42,212 nucleotides of DNA from an uncultured Pelagibacteraceae bacterium (GTDB lineage Bacteria; Pseudomonadota; Alphaproteobacteria; Pelagibacterales; Pelagibacteraceae), in contig CACHGH010000008.1 of NCBI GenBank assembly GCA_902579215.1, positions 1 through 42,212 on the forward strand, given 5' to 3'. The notes under the pieces were generated by a model. It saw only the letters and a list, made by a program, of their open reading frames with translations. It did no database searches and was not told the DNA's origin. Positions 8,776 through 16,118 of the stretch are shown here, one piece after another. Position 1 is the stretch's first letter, and each line of letters opens with the position of its first letter. A program made the translations under genes and the position numbers.

Positions 8776-9456
8776 ATGAAGCATTCTCAACTTAAGGAAA
8801 TAATTAAAAAAAAAGCTTCAAAGACAGAATTTGCAATCGTAACCAATCTTGCAAACGGTTTAAGTGAAATATATGAGCCTGGAAAATCATTAAGCAAAGA
8901 ATTTGAAACCCACAAAGAACAAATTGATAATTTTTTTAAATTAAAAAAAAATGGAGTAATAGAAAAAACAGAAATATTTGTTGAAACATATATTAGACCT
9001 ATAAAAGTTATTATTGTAGGTGCAGTTCATATAGCTCAATATCTTGTAGATTTTGCAAAAAGCTTAAATTTTGAAATTTCTATTATAGATCCACGCGGTT
9101 ATTTTGCATCGGAACAAAGATTTCCAGATTTAAAAATTATTAATAAATGGCCAGATGAAGCTTTCAAAGAAGTAGAAACAAATGAAAACTCAGCTTTAAT
9201 TGCGCTAACCCATGACCCCAAAATAGACGATCCAGCATTACAACATGCTATTAATAAAAAATTTTACTACATAGGAGCGTTAGGTAGTAAAAAAACTCAT
9301 GAAAACAGATGTAAAAGATTAAAAGATGCAGGATTTAAAACAGAACAAATTAATTTAATACATGGTCCTATTGGTATTAAACTAGGTGGAAGATCAGCTC
9401 CTGAAATAGCACTATCTATTATTGCTCAATTGGTTTCCGAAACTTATAAAAAATGA
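8776..9456 (+). CDS. XdhC/CoxI-family maturation factor, C-terminal Rossmann domain protein
   Basis: A 226-residue partner of the preceding gene. Residues 1-75 are a variable region; from about residue 77 it has the XdhC Rossmann fold, with VIIVGAVHIAQYL, a second-strand DPRGYFA motif, ALTHDPKIDDPAL, and YIGALGSKKTHENR, ending in the conserved HGPIGIKLGGRSAPEIALSI segment. The glycine loop reads GAVHIA where many homologues have GAGHVA. The role is insertion or sulfuration of molybdenum cofactor in the upstream enzyme (family knowledge). It overlaps the next gene by 4 bases (ATGA at 9453-9456), showing tight operon structure. Confidence 0.88.
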   Translation: MKHSQLKEIIKKKASKTEFAIVTNLANGLSEIYEPGKSLSKEFETHKEQIDNFFKLKKNGVIEKTEIFVETYIRPIKVIIVGAVHIAQYLVDFAKSLNFEISIIDPRGYFASEQRFPDLKIINKWPDEAFKEVETNENSALIALTHDPKIDDPALQHAINKKFYYIGALGSKKTHENRCKRLKDAGFKTEQINLIHGPIGIKLGGRSAPEIALSIIAQLVSETYKK

Positions 9457-10025
9457 TCAAAGCAATTCTTCTTGCTGCGGGACAGTCTACGAGATTAAAA
9501 AATGAAAATAAATTAATAAAAAAATTTAAAAATAAGTCATTAATAAGTTATCCGCTTAATTCATTAATAAAAAGCAATGTTAATAAAATTATAATCGTTT
9601 TAGGTCATGAAAGTGTAAAAATAAAAAGAATTATAAAAAAAAATAAAAAAATTAACTTTGTTATTAACAAAAAATATAAATCTGGAATATCTTCATCAAT
9701 TAAAACTGGACTTAAAAAAATATCAAAAAAAGATAGTGGCTTTATCATTGTTCAATCTGATATGCCATTCATCAAAACCACAATTATAAATAAGATTTGC
9801 ACTTCAATTACAAAAAAAAAATATCTTATTCATGCGCCTAAATTTAAAAAAAAAATAGGAAATCCAATAGGTTTTGATATTTCTTTAATAAATAAATTTA
9901 AAAAAATAAAGGGCAACATTGGAGCTAAGTTTATGGTTAAAAGACTTAAAAAAAGTACAAATTTTATAAAAGTCTCATCAGGCAAATTCTTTAAAGATTT
10001 TGATTTATCTAAAGACTTTAATTAA
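9453..10025 (+). CDS. MobA-like NTP transferase (molybdopterin cytidylyltransferase type)
   Basis: A 190-residue nucleotidyltransferase with the N-terminal LLAAGQSTRLKNENKLI loop that binds the nucleotide and VQSDMPFI (about residues 99-106), corresponding to the family GDMP metal-binding motif. In this context it most likely attaches CMP to molybdopterin (MocA-type) to make the dinucleotide cofactor used by xanthine-dehydrogenase-family enzymes. The usual G-x-x-K in the loop is replaced by N-E-N-K, and the protein is unusually Lys/Ile/Asn-rich, with two uninterrupted ten-A runs that keep the frame. It closes the cox cluster, and its stop codon interlocks with that of the convergent gene (10022-10025). 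Confidence 0.82.
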   Translation: MIKAILLAAGQSTRLKNENKLIKKFKNKSLISYPLNSLIKSNVNKIIIVLGHESVKIKRIIKKNKKINFVINKKYKSGISSSIKTGLKKISKKDSGFIIVQSDMPFIKTTIINKICTSITKKKYLIHAPKFKKKIGNPIGFDISLINKFKKIKGNIGAKFMVKRLKKSTNFIKVSSGKFFKDFDLSKDFN

Positions 10026-10801
10026 CCGTTAAACTTAAATAAAAGGTCTGTATAATTTATCTTTATAGTTAGGCTTTTAGATATATTCGAATAATTAATT
10101 TTAGGATTATTCAGGTTATTTCTCTTAAATACTAATTTGTAATTGTATTTTTCCAATAATTGTAAAAAATATTTATATTGAAAGAAAAAACAGTAATTAA
10201 TTTGAGGCCAAACATTAACTTGCCTTACTACAAAACGATTTTTTTTTAAATTTTTATAAAGAGAAGTCCCAGAAAAAAATATAAATTTTGGTTTTTTTTT
10301 TGAAATAAGATTTATAACTTCATTATAATCATGCATATATTGAATAACGCTACCAAAATATACAAAATTGATTTTGTGTTTTTTAATATCTTGAATTTTT
10401 ATTAATGATTTAAATCTCTTAAGCTTTTTAATTTTTGAAAATTTATCTACGATTTTGTTGTTAATCTTTTGATCAAAATAAATATATTCTAGATTCTTAT
10501 TTTTTTTAGATAAAAATAAATAGTTATCAATAAATTGCGCACCTATATCTAAGAAATAAATTTTCTGTTTTTTTTTAAATATTTTTTTTAATAAAATATC
10601 TATTTTAGGGTAGCTAATATTTGGTATTAATTCAGGGTTAGCAATATACTTTTTACAAGTATCTTCTAGTATTTTTTTATTTAATCCAAAAGGATAATTA
10701 TTTTTAGGTAATTTATCTAATTCAGTTTTAATAAAAAAAAGTCTTCTTTTTTTTATTATTTTTTTTATTATTTTTTTTTTAAAATAATCAATTATTTTCA
10801 T
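10022..10801 (-). CDS. Putative SAM-dependent methyltransferase (TIGR04325/LIC12133-like)
   Basis: 259 residues, very basic and low-complexity (Lys, Ile, Asn, Phe). A motif-I-like YFLDIGAQFIDNYLF around residue 79 and FVYFGSVIQYMHDY around residue 147 resemble a family of putative methyltransferases usually found in surface-polysaccharide clusters. I recognise the family only moderately, and SAM binding is inferred. Its start overlaps the moaE stop by 14 bases, so it is the last gene of moaACDE. A role in molybdenum cofactor chemistry is not known for this family. The extreme AT-rich coding suggests weak constraint or a different history from its neighbours. Confidence 0.6.
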   Translation of the reverse strand: MKIIDYFKKKIIKKIIKKRRLFFIKTELDKLPKNNYPFGLNKKILEDTCKKYIANPELIPNISYPKIDILLKKIFKKKQKIYFLDIGAQFIDNYLFLSKKNKNLEYIYFDQKINNKIVDKFSKIKKLKRFKSLIKIQDIKKHKINFVYFGSVIQYMHDYNEVINLISKKKPKFIFFSGTSLYKNLKKNRFVVRQVNVWPQINYCFFFQYKYFLQLLEKYNYKLVFKRNNLNNPKINYSNISKSLTIKINYTDLLFKFNG

Positions 10802-11243
10802 TTACATTAATAGGATTTCCTTTTAACCATTGACTATCTTTATTTTTGTAATGTTCTTTTTTCCAAATAGGTGATCTTTTTTTTATTTCTTCAATAATAT
10901 ATCTGGACAAATCATATGCCTCAGATCTGTGTGGACAGGCTACAGCAATTATAATGCTTATCTCTCCAAGTCCCACATATCCTTTGACATGTTCAATAAA
11001 CACAGACTTTTCTTTAATATTTAGTTTTTTATCAGCCTCATCATATATTTCTTTAAAGCTTTTAATTACAAGCTCGTCATGACTATCATAAGTAATTCCA
11101 GTTACTTTTTTTTCTTCATTATCTTCTCTTACAGTTCCATAAAATACTATTGAAGCTCCAAATTTAGACGAAGAGATGAAACTTTCTGCTTTTTCTAAAT
11201 TAATTTTTTCTTTTGAAAGATCTATAATTTTTGCATGAAGCAT
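10788..11243 (-). CDS. moaE: Molybdopterin synthase catalytic subunit
   Basis: A 151-residue large subunit of molybdopterin synthase, which adds two sulfurs to cyclic pyranopterin monophosphate using thiocarboxylated MoaD. Visible family motifs are ASIVFYGTVRED near the N-terminus, ACPHRSEAYDLSRY, and KKRSPIWKKE with the catalytic lysines near the C-terminus. Length is standard. Its ATG shares one base with the moaD stop codon (TAATG at 11241-11245), so the two subunits are translationally coupled. Confidence 0.93.
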   Translation of the reverse strand: MLHAKIIDLSKEKINLEKAESFISSSKFGASIVFYGTVREDNEEKKVTGITYDSHDELVIKSFKEIYDEADKKLNIKEKSVFIEHVKGYVGLGEISIIIAVACPHRSEAYDLSRYIIEEIKKRSPIWKKEHYKNKDSQWLKGNPINVNENN

Positions 11244-11512
11244 TAACCACCTCCGATAGGAGGGATAATTCCAATTTTTTGATCTTTAGTAATCTTATAA
11301 CTATCTGAAACAATATTATTGTTCTCAGAGCAAAATGCAGATGTTTCAATTATTTTTTTAAAATCTTTATTTCCTTTAAAATTTTTATCAACATAATTTA
11401 TTATTTCATTTCTAAGATCGCTTATCGAGCTATTACTACTCAATTTAAGTTCTAAAAAATCTTTATCACTTAAATCTTTACTCGCACCAAATAATTCAAG
11501 TTTTATTTTCAT
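11243..11512 (-). CDS. moaD: Molybdopterin synthase sulfur-carrier subunit
   Basis: An 89-residue ubiquitin-fold protein ending in PPIGGG; the terminal Gly-Gly is the site that is adenylated and thiocarboxylated. It begins MKIKLELFG, as the family does. The open frame extends further upstream to 11578, but that would overlap moaC by 65 bases and add a non-homologous leader, so I chose the ATG at 11512, which lies one base after the moaC stop. It works as a heterotetramer with MoaE. The adenylating enzyme (MoeB) is not encoded in this window. Confidence 0.9.
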   Translation of the reverse strand: MKIKLELFGASKDLSDKDFLELKLSSNSSISDLRNEIINYVDKNFKGNKDFKKIIETSAFCSENNNIVSDSYKITKDQKIGIIPPIGGG

Positions 11513-11513
11513 T

Positions 11514-12059
11514 TTAAAAAACGTTTTCAAGAAATTGTGGTAAACCATCTGGGTTGGTCCATAAGCCACTTTTTCCACCTTCTTTGATTAGCAACTTAAT
11601 ATTATCTATCTTTAAATGAGGATTAACAATTTTGCTTAAATCATAAATTGTTATTAATGCTGCGTTAACTCCCATAATTGCTTCCATCTCAACTCCAGTT
11701 TTAGCAACAGCAGATACTACACAAAAAACCTCTAAAGAGTTATCAGACTCATTCATTAAAATTTTTGTTGCCGTATGATCAATTGGTAATGGATGGCACA
11801 AAGGTATCAGTTCACTTGTTTTTTTTACACCTAATACAGCTGATACTTCAGCTAAACTTACAGGATCTCCTTTTGGCATTTTGTTATTTTTTATTAAATT
11901 AAAAACTTCTTTACCCACATAAATTTTTCCTGACGCCAGAGCCCTTCTGAATGTTTCTTTTTTTGAAGAAACATCAACCATATTAAATGAATTTTTCTTA
12001 AAAATTTCTTTAGCCCAATCTTTTAATTCATCTTGGTTCACTATTTTTAATTTAGTCAA
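11514..12059 (-). CDS. moaC: Cyclic pyranopterin monophosphate synthase
   Basis: A 181-residue MoaC, which with MoaA converts GTP to cyclic pyranopterin monophosphate. Conserved segments are NMVDVSSKKETFR (residues 26-38), ELIPLCHPLPID, KTGVEMEAIMGVNAALITIYD and the final GGKSG. It starts at a TTG directly adjoining the moaA stop (TAATTG), preceded by GGAGG, which supports this rare start. That gives about 12 more residues before MVDVS than E. coli MoaC has; no better in-frame start is visible. Confidence 0.92.
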   Translation of the reverse strand: MTKLKIVNQDELKDWAKEIFKKNSFNMVDVSSKKETFRRALASGKIYVGKEVFNLIKNNKMPKGDPVSLAEVSAVLGVKKTSELIPLCHPLPIDHTATKILMNESDNSLEVFCVVSAVAKTGVEMEAIMGVNAALITIYDLSKIVNPHLKIDNIKLLIKEGGKSGLWTNPDGLPQFLENVF

Positions 12060-13052
12060 TTATCCTCCTGTTTTAGATAAATTTTTAGTAGAACCTGTAT
12101 CTCCAAGTTCTAAATAATGTGATTCTTTTTTAAATTTCATCTGACCTAATATAAGATCTTTTAATTCACTAAGTTGATCATCTTTTTGCAACAAATGTCT
12201 AACACTGATTCCAGTATTTCCAAATAAACAAAGTCTTAAATCGCCTCTAGATGTAATTCTTAATCGGTTGCATGATTTACAAAAATCTTTTGAATATGGA
12301 GCAATTATCCCAAACTTTCCTTTATAATCAGGTTTAATGTAATTTAAAGAAGGCCCTGCATCTTTTCCTAATGTTTGGTAAATCCATTTATTTTTATTTA
12401 AATAATCCTTAAATATCTTTGATGAAACATGATACTTTTTAAAATAGTTTAAATTATCACCTGTTTGCATTAATTCTATATATCGGAAATCAATTTTATT
12501 ATTTTGAATAAATTTTGACCACTCATCAAAATCTTTTTCTGAGGAGTTAACTCCATTTAATAAAACACCGTTAATTTTTATATTTTCAAATCCTAGTTCT
12601 TGTAAATTTTTAATTCCTTGTAAAATTTCTGGCAATCTGTCATGACCTGTAACATTTTTAAAAGTTTCTGGATTAAGGCTATCTATACTTATGTTTATTG
12701 CATTTAAACCGCTATCTACTAATTGCTTTGCTTTTTTATCTAAATGATAACCATTCGTCGTAATAGCGACTTTTTTTATTCCAGTTTCAAATTTTAAAAC
12801 TTTAATAATTTCAAAAAAATCTTTTCTTACAGTTGGCTCTCCGCCTGTAATTCTAATTTTACACACACCTAATTCAGTGAAACATTTTGCAAGGCGTTTA
12901 ATTTCTTCCAGATGAAGGAATTTTCTATTATCACTTTTATCAACCTGATAACCATTTGGTAAACAATAACCACATTTAAAATTACAAACATCAGTAATTG
13001 ACATCCTAATATACGGGAATGTTCTTCCAAAACTATCTTGAAGATGCTGCAT
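12060..13052 (-). CDS. moaA: GTP 3',8-cyclase (radical SAM)
   Basis: A 330-residue radical SAM enzyme for the first step of molybdenum cofactor synthesis. The SAM-binding [4Fe-4S] cluster ligands are Cys23, Cys27 and Cys30 (CNFKCGYC), and the substrate-binding cluster ligands are Cys258, Cys261 and Cys275. ITGGEPTVRKDFF is the conserved SAM-contact region, and the protein ends in the Gly-Gly tail required in this family. It leads the operon moaA-moaC-moaD-moaE-methyltransferase, all joined by overlaps or 0-1 base gaps. Its promoter must lie in the 195-base spacer shared with the sulfite dehydrogenase operon. Confidence 0.95.
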   Translation of the reverse strand: MQHLQDSFGRTFPYIRMSITDVCNFKCGYCLPNGYQVDKSDNRKFLHLEEIKRLAKCFTELGVCKIRITGGEPTVRKDFFEIIKVLKFETGIKKVAITTNGYHLDKKAKQLVDSGLNAINISIDSLNPETFKNVTGHDRLPEILQGIKNLQELGFENIKINGVLLNGVNSSEKDFDEWSKFIQNNKIDFRYIELMQTGDNLNYFKKYHVSSKIFKDYLNKNKWIYQTLGKDAGPSLNYIKPDYKGKFGIIAPYSKDFCKSCNRLRITSRGDLRLCLFGNTGISVRHLLQKDDQLSELKDLILGQMKFKKESHYLELGDTGSTKNLSKTGG

Positions 13053-13247
13053 AAAATAAATCTATACTAGAAAAATTAATTAATAAATTTAAAATTAATT
13101 GCAAAACAAACATAATTGTATTTTTATACAACTTTAAATTGTAAAACTATTAATTGAATATATTTTTCTTTTTTTATTTTTCCTGTTTATTTTTTTTGGT
13201 AAATTAACATTAATTTAGAATGTTAGTAATTTGATAAGGAGGCTTAT
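13053..13247. promoter_or_regulatory. Divergent promoter region between moa operon and sulfite dehydrogenase operon
   Basis: The longest gene-free stretch of the window (195 bases) separates two divergent molybdenum-related operons. It is very AT-rich with several T runs. It contains a perfect inverted repeat, TAACATT (13205-13211) and AATGTTA (13219-13225) with a 7-base spacer, ending 22 bases before the soxC ATG, then a strong AAGGAGG ribosome binding site at 13236-13242. I see no molybdenum-cofactor riboswitch: the needed G+C-rich helices are absent. Confidence 0.45.
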
Positions 13248-14465
13248 ATGAAAAAAAGAAGACAAAAATTAAATTTGAATAGAAGGAATTTTTTATCAGG
13301 CACAGCAACGTTAGCAGGTTTAGCTGCTACTGCTTCAGTTGTTCCTATTAATATATCAAACGCAAATCATAAAGATGGTTCAAAAGGACTGCCTGATTTT
13401 ATAAGCTGGAAAGATAGAAATGCATTAATTGTACATTCAGATAAAGGAATTGAAACACACAGAAGTGCTATTGGAGAAAGCCTTATAACCCCAAATAGAA
13501 ATGTATATATAAGGAATAATATGCCAACAATGTCTGACAAACAGATTGGCGACAGAAATAATTGGAAAGTATCTATTCAGGGTGTGAAGAATCCTAAGAC
13601 TTTTACATTAGCTCAATTAAAAAAAATGGGACACACAACAATGGCTACAATTTTACAGTGTTCTGGAAATGGAAGAGGTTTTTTCGAACATAAAGTAAGA
13701 GGTTCTCAATGGAAAACAGGAGCAGCTGCATGTGTACTCTGGACTGGTGTGCCACTTATGAAAGTGGTTGATGCGTGTGGTGGAATAGATGGAAGTGCAG
13801 TGTTTATGACATCTGCAGGAGTTGATCACGAACCAACTGGCTTAGATCCAAAAAAAGCTATGGTTGAAAGATCTGTTCCTAAAAAAGTTTACAAAGATGC
13901 AATGTTGGCTTGGGAGATGAACGGTGTTCCATTACCAAACGCTCATGGAGGACCTTTAAGAATGGTTACTCCAGGATATTTTGGAATTAACAATGTTAAG
14001 CATCTTGGAAAAGTTGCTTTTACAACTAAAGAGTCATCTGTAAAATATATGAAATCTAGTTATAGGATTTCACCAATTGGAAAAAAAGGATCTCAATATC
14101 CTTCTTGTTGGGAAATGCCAGTTAAATCTTGGATTACTAGGCCTACTGATGAAACAGGAACTGTTAAAGCTGGAAAAGTTCAAATTGTTGGAGTTGCAAT
14201 GGGCGGCACAAGAAAAGTAAGAAGTGTCAAAGTATCTGTTGATGGTGGAAAAAGCTGGAAGAGAGCAAGATTTGTTGGTCCTGATCTTGGGAAATATGCA
14301 TGGAGGCAATTTGTTTTAGAAACGACTTTAACTTCAGGCACATATAATATTGCTAGCTTAGCATCCAACGGTTCTGATAAGCAACCAGAGTTAAGAATGG
14401 AAAACAGAAGAGGTTATGCTCATAACGGTTGGAAAGATCATAGCGTAAATATTACTGTAGTATAA
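13248..14465 (+). CDS. Sulfite-oxidase-family molybdoenzyme (SoxC/SorA-like sulfite dehydrogenase)
   Basis: A 405-residue precursor with a twin-arginine signal (Arg12-Arg13 in NRRNFLSG followed by an Ala-rich helix), so it is folded with its cofactor and exported to the periplasm. Cys138 in LQCSGNGRGF is the molybdenum ligand; a C-terminal Ig-like dimerisation domain follows from about residue 285. The family oxidises sulfite to sulfate, or sulfur intermediates in the Sox system. No other sox gene is near, and a small c-type cytochrome follows, which favours a stand-alone sulfite dehydrogenase. It uses non-dinucleotide molybdopterin, made by the adjacent moa operon. Confidence 0.85.
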   Translation: MKKRRQKLNLNRRNFLSGTATLAGLAATASVVPINISNANHKDGSKGLPDFISWKDRNALIVHSDKGIETHRSAIGESLITPNRNVYIRNNMPTMSDKQIGDRNNWKVSIQGVKNPKTFTLAQLKKMGHTTMATILQCSGNGRGFFEHKVRGSQWKTGAAACVLWTGVPLMKVVDACGGIDGSAVFMTSAGVDHEPTGLDPKKAMVERSVPKKVYKDAMLAWEMNGVPLPNAHGGPLRMVTPGYFGINNVKHLGKVAFTTKESSVKYMKSSYRISPIGKKGSQYPSCWEMPVKSWITRPTDETGTVKAGKVQIVGVAMGGTRKVRSVKVSVDGGKSWKRARFVGPDLGKYAWRQFVLETTLTSGTYNIASLASNGSDKQPELRMENRRGYAHNGWKDHSVNITVV

Positions 14466-14492
14466 TAGTTTAAAAAGTTTTAAAATTAATTA

Positions 14493-14819
14493 ATGAAAAT
14501 TAGTAAATTTTTATTAATTCTATTCTTTATATTTAGCGCAAACATTCAAAAATCATTTTCTGACGATGACAAAATGATTAAAGGGCTTGAAATCTTTAAT
14601 GAGATAGCTGGTTGTGCAGGATGTCATATATTGAAGGCAGCAGGTTCCGAGGGTAATGTTGGACCAAATTTAGATACAGTAAGTCTTACAGAAGACTCAG
14701 TTAAAGAAATGGTAACTTACGGACTTGGTGTTATGCCTGCATATGGAGAAGAAAATATTTTAACAAAAGAACAAATAGATATTGTATCTTTTTATGTGGC
14801 CAATACTGCTGGCAAATGA
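14493..14819 (+). CDS. Periplasmic monoheme cytochrome c, electron acceptor of the sulfite dehydrogenase
   Basis: A 108-residue protein with an N-terminal signal peptide (about residues 1-23, hydrophobic core FLLILFFIF) and one heme c site, CAGCH at 41-45. A methionine in GLGVMPAYGE is the likely axial ligand. Its size is like the SorB or SoxD-type single-heme partner of sulfite dehydrogenases, and it follows the molybdoenzyme by 27 bases. It would take electrons from the molybdenum centre and pass them to the respiratory chain. Heme attachment needs the cytochrome c maturation system; a CcdA gene lies 3.7 kb downstream. The stop overlaps the next ATG (ATGA at 14816-14819). Confidence 0.85.
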   Translation: MKISKFLLILFFIFSANIQKSFSDDDKMIKGLEIFNEIAGCAGCHILKAAGSEGNVGPNLDTVSLTEDSVKEMVTYGLGVMPAYGEENILTKEQIDIVSFYVANTAGK

Positions 14820-15652
14820 AAAATATTTTAACTGAAACTGAAATAAACAATTTCAAAAAAGATGGAGCTGTTTTTTTAAAAGGCAAATTTGATGTTAGTT
14901 GGATAAAAAAACTTCAAACCGGAATAGAAAAAGACATAAAAAATCCAAGTCCAAGATTTAAATCTCATACTTTGGAAAAAGGTGTTCCTGCTTATTTAGA
15001 AGATTATTGGACTTGGCATTTAGTTCCAGAATTTAAAGATTTTGTATTCAATTCACCTTATGCAAAAATAGCATCAGAATTAATGTCTGCTAAAAAAATA
15101 AATCTTGTTATGGACAACTGGTTTTTAAGAGAAGGTGGATCTAAATCTAAAACCCCTTTTCACCATGATGTAAGTTATTTTGATATGGAAGGCACAATGT
15201 GTGTACTTTGGTTACCACTCCAACCAAGCAAAAAAGACGAAGGTGTAGCTTGGGTTAAAGGATCACATTTATGGAATAAGTTATTTTTAAGAGTACTTTT
15301 TAAAGATGGACATAAAATTGAGGGTGATGAATGTGTAATCAATGGAAAGAAATATGAAACACCCCCAGATATTTTGGGAAATAAAGATAAATATGAATTT
15401 TTAAATTGGGATTGTGATTTAGGTGATTGTGTAATTTTTGACATGAGAACATTGCACGGCGCACTTAGCGCATCTATACCAGATAAAACTTTAAGTCGTT
15501 ATACTTTAAGAGTCGCAAAAGAAGATGCAAAAATAAGTTATATTGGCGATTGGACAAGTTACAACTATAGAAAAGCAATGCAAGAAGCTGGATATAAAAA
15601 TGGAGATCCGTTAGGTGGCGACATGTTTCCAACTTTATATGAAGCCATCTAA
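14816..15652 (+). CDS. Phytanoyl-CoA dioxygenase (PhyH) family Fe(II)/2-oxoglutarate oxygenase
   Basis: A 278-residue cytoplasmic protein of the PhyH family. The iron-binding triad is visible as His116-x-Asp118 (in PFHHDVSYF, with His117 adjacent) and His214 in RTLHGALS. A jelly-roll core surrounds these. Family members hydroxylate many small molecules, so the substrate is unknown. Its ATG overlaps the cytochrome stop codon, so it is translationally coupled to the sulfite dehydrogenase genes. That pairing is unexpected and may point to a substrate whose breakdown releases sulfite, though this is only a guess. A perfect hairpin begins at its stop codon. Confidence 0.82.
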   Translation: MKNILTETEINNFKKDGAVFLKGKFDVSWIKKLQTGIEKDIKNPSPRFKSHTLEKGVPAYLEDYWTWHLVPEFKDFVFNSPYAKIASELMSAKKINLVMDNWFLREGGSKSKTPFHHDVSYFDMEGTMCVLWLPLQPSKKDEGVAWVKGSHLWNKLFLRVLFKDGHKIEGDECVINGKKYETPPDILGNKDKYEFLNWDCDLGDCVIFDMRTLHGALSASIPDKTLSRYTLRVAKEDAKISYIGDWTSYNYRKAMQEAGYKNGDPLGGDMFPTLYEAI

Positions 15653-15679
15653 CTTCCAGTTTAAAAAAACTGGAAGTTA
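15650..15679. terminator. Perfect 13-bp hairpin between convergent genes
   Basis: TAACTTCCAGTTT (15650-15662) pairs perfectly with AAACTGGAAGTTA (15667-15679) around an AAAA loop. It begins within the stop codon of the PhyH gene and ends 12 bases before the stop of the convergent GYD gene. There is no long T tract on either side, so it is a non-canonical intrinsic terminator or an RNA 3'-end protecting structure, usable from both directions. Confidence 0.75.
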
Positions 15680-15691
15680 AGAATTTGGTCT

Positions 15692-16015
15692 TTATTTACC
15701 TGGTTCTTTATATCCTGAAGCCATTTTTTTGGCAGTTTCTGCAATTTTATTTAGATCTACATCTTCCAAAATTGTAAAATCAGAAACAGCTCCACTTCCT
15801 ACTGCAGTCATTGCAGCGGCAGCACATTGTTCAAAAGTACCCTCTATCTCTGCCATAAAATCATACTTACCTCTTAGTCCAGCATAACGAGTCACTTTTG
15901 CTCCAACAGAAGCAGCAAGTGCAGATGTAGCAGCTTTTCTATCTGTATTTGGATTACTTATGAATCCAGCTAGACCTTTTGCTGTGTAACATCCTAATGT
16001 TATAAATTTAGCCAT
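15692..16015 (-). CDS. GYD domain protein
   Basis: A 107-residue soluble protein matching the GYD-domain family: an N-terminal beta strand AKFITLGCYTAKGLAGF, then ALAASVGAKVTRYAGLRGKYDFMAEIEG, where the GKYDF segment corresponds to the GxYD motif that names the family. Function is unknown; the ferredoxin-like fold suggests an oligomer. The frame extends 11 codons further up, but AAGGAGG lies just before the ATG at 16015, so that start is preferred. It has its own promoter region shared with the divergent aldehyde dehydrogenase operon. Confidence 0.85.
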   Translation of the reverse strand: MAKFITLGCYTAKGLAGFISNPNTDRKAATSALAASVGAKVTRYAGLRGKYDFMAEIEGTFEQCAAAAMTAVGSGAVSDFTILEDVDLNKIAETAKKMASGYKEPGK

Positions 16016-16118
16016 AAAAACCTCCTTTCTTAAATATGAAAATAACATTATTAATTAAAATATGATAATGCATAAATTGCATAGTGGACACAACTTATAG
16101 TAATGTTAAATTAAATTT
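16016..16118. promoter_or_regulatory. Divergent spacer with separated TAACATTA / TAATGTTA repeats
   Basis: The 103-base AT-rich spacer between the GYD gene and the aldehyde dehydrogenase operon holds TAACATTA at 16043-16050 and its exact reverse complement TAATGTTA at 16101-16108, 50 bases apart. The same half-site occurs as a close inverted repeat before the sulfite dehydrogenase gene. A short ATGCA-N5-TGCAT dyad lies at 16068-16082. Shared regulation is possible, but such AT-rich octamers can occur by chance. Confidence 0.3.

Noticed and set aside
9812-9855. Two A10 runs in the MobA-like gene, possible further frameshifts
   Set aside because: The frame is continuous through both, with the protein reaching a normal end, so nothing is broken.
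11513-11578. Extended N-terminus of MoaD from 11578
   Set aside because: It overlaps moaC by 65 bases; the ATG at 11512 gives the usual MoaD start.
13053-13247. Possible molybdenum-cofactor riboswitch before moaA or soxC
   Set aside because: The spacer is nearly all A and T with no G+C-rich helices needed for that RNA.
16068-16082. Short ATGCA-N5-TGCAT dyad as operator
   Set aside because: Five-base arms in AT-rich DNA are expected by chance; noted only within the spacer entry.
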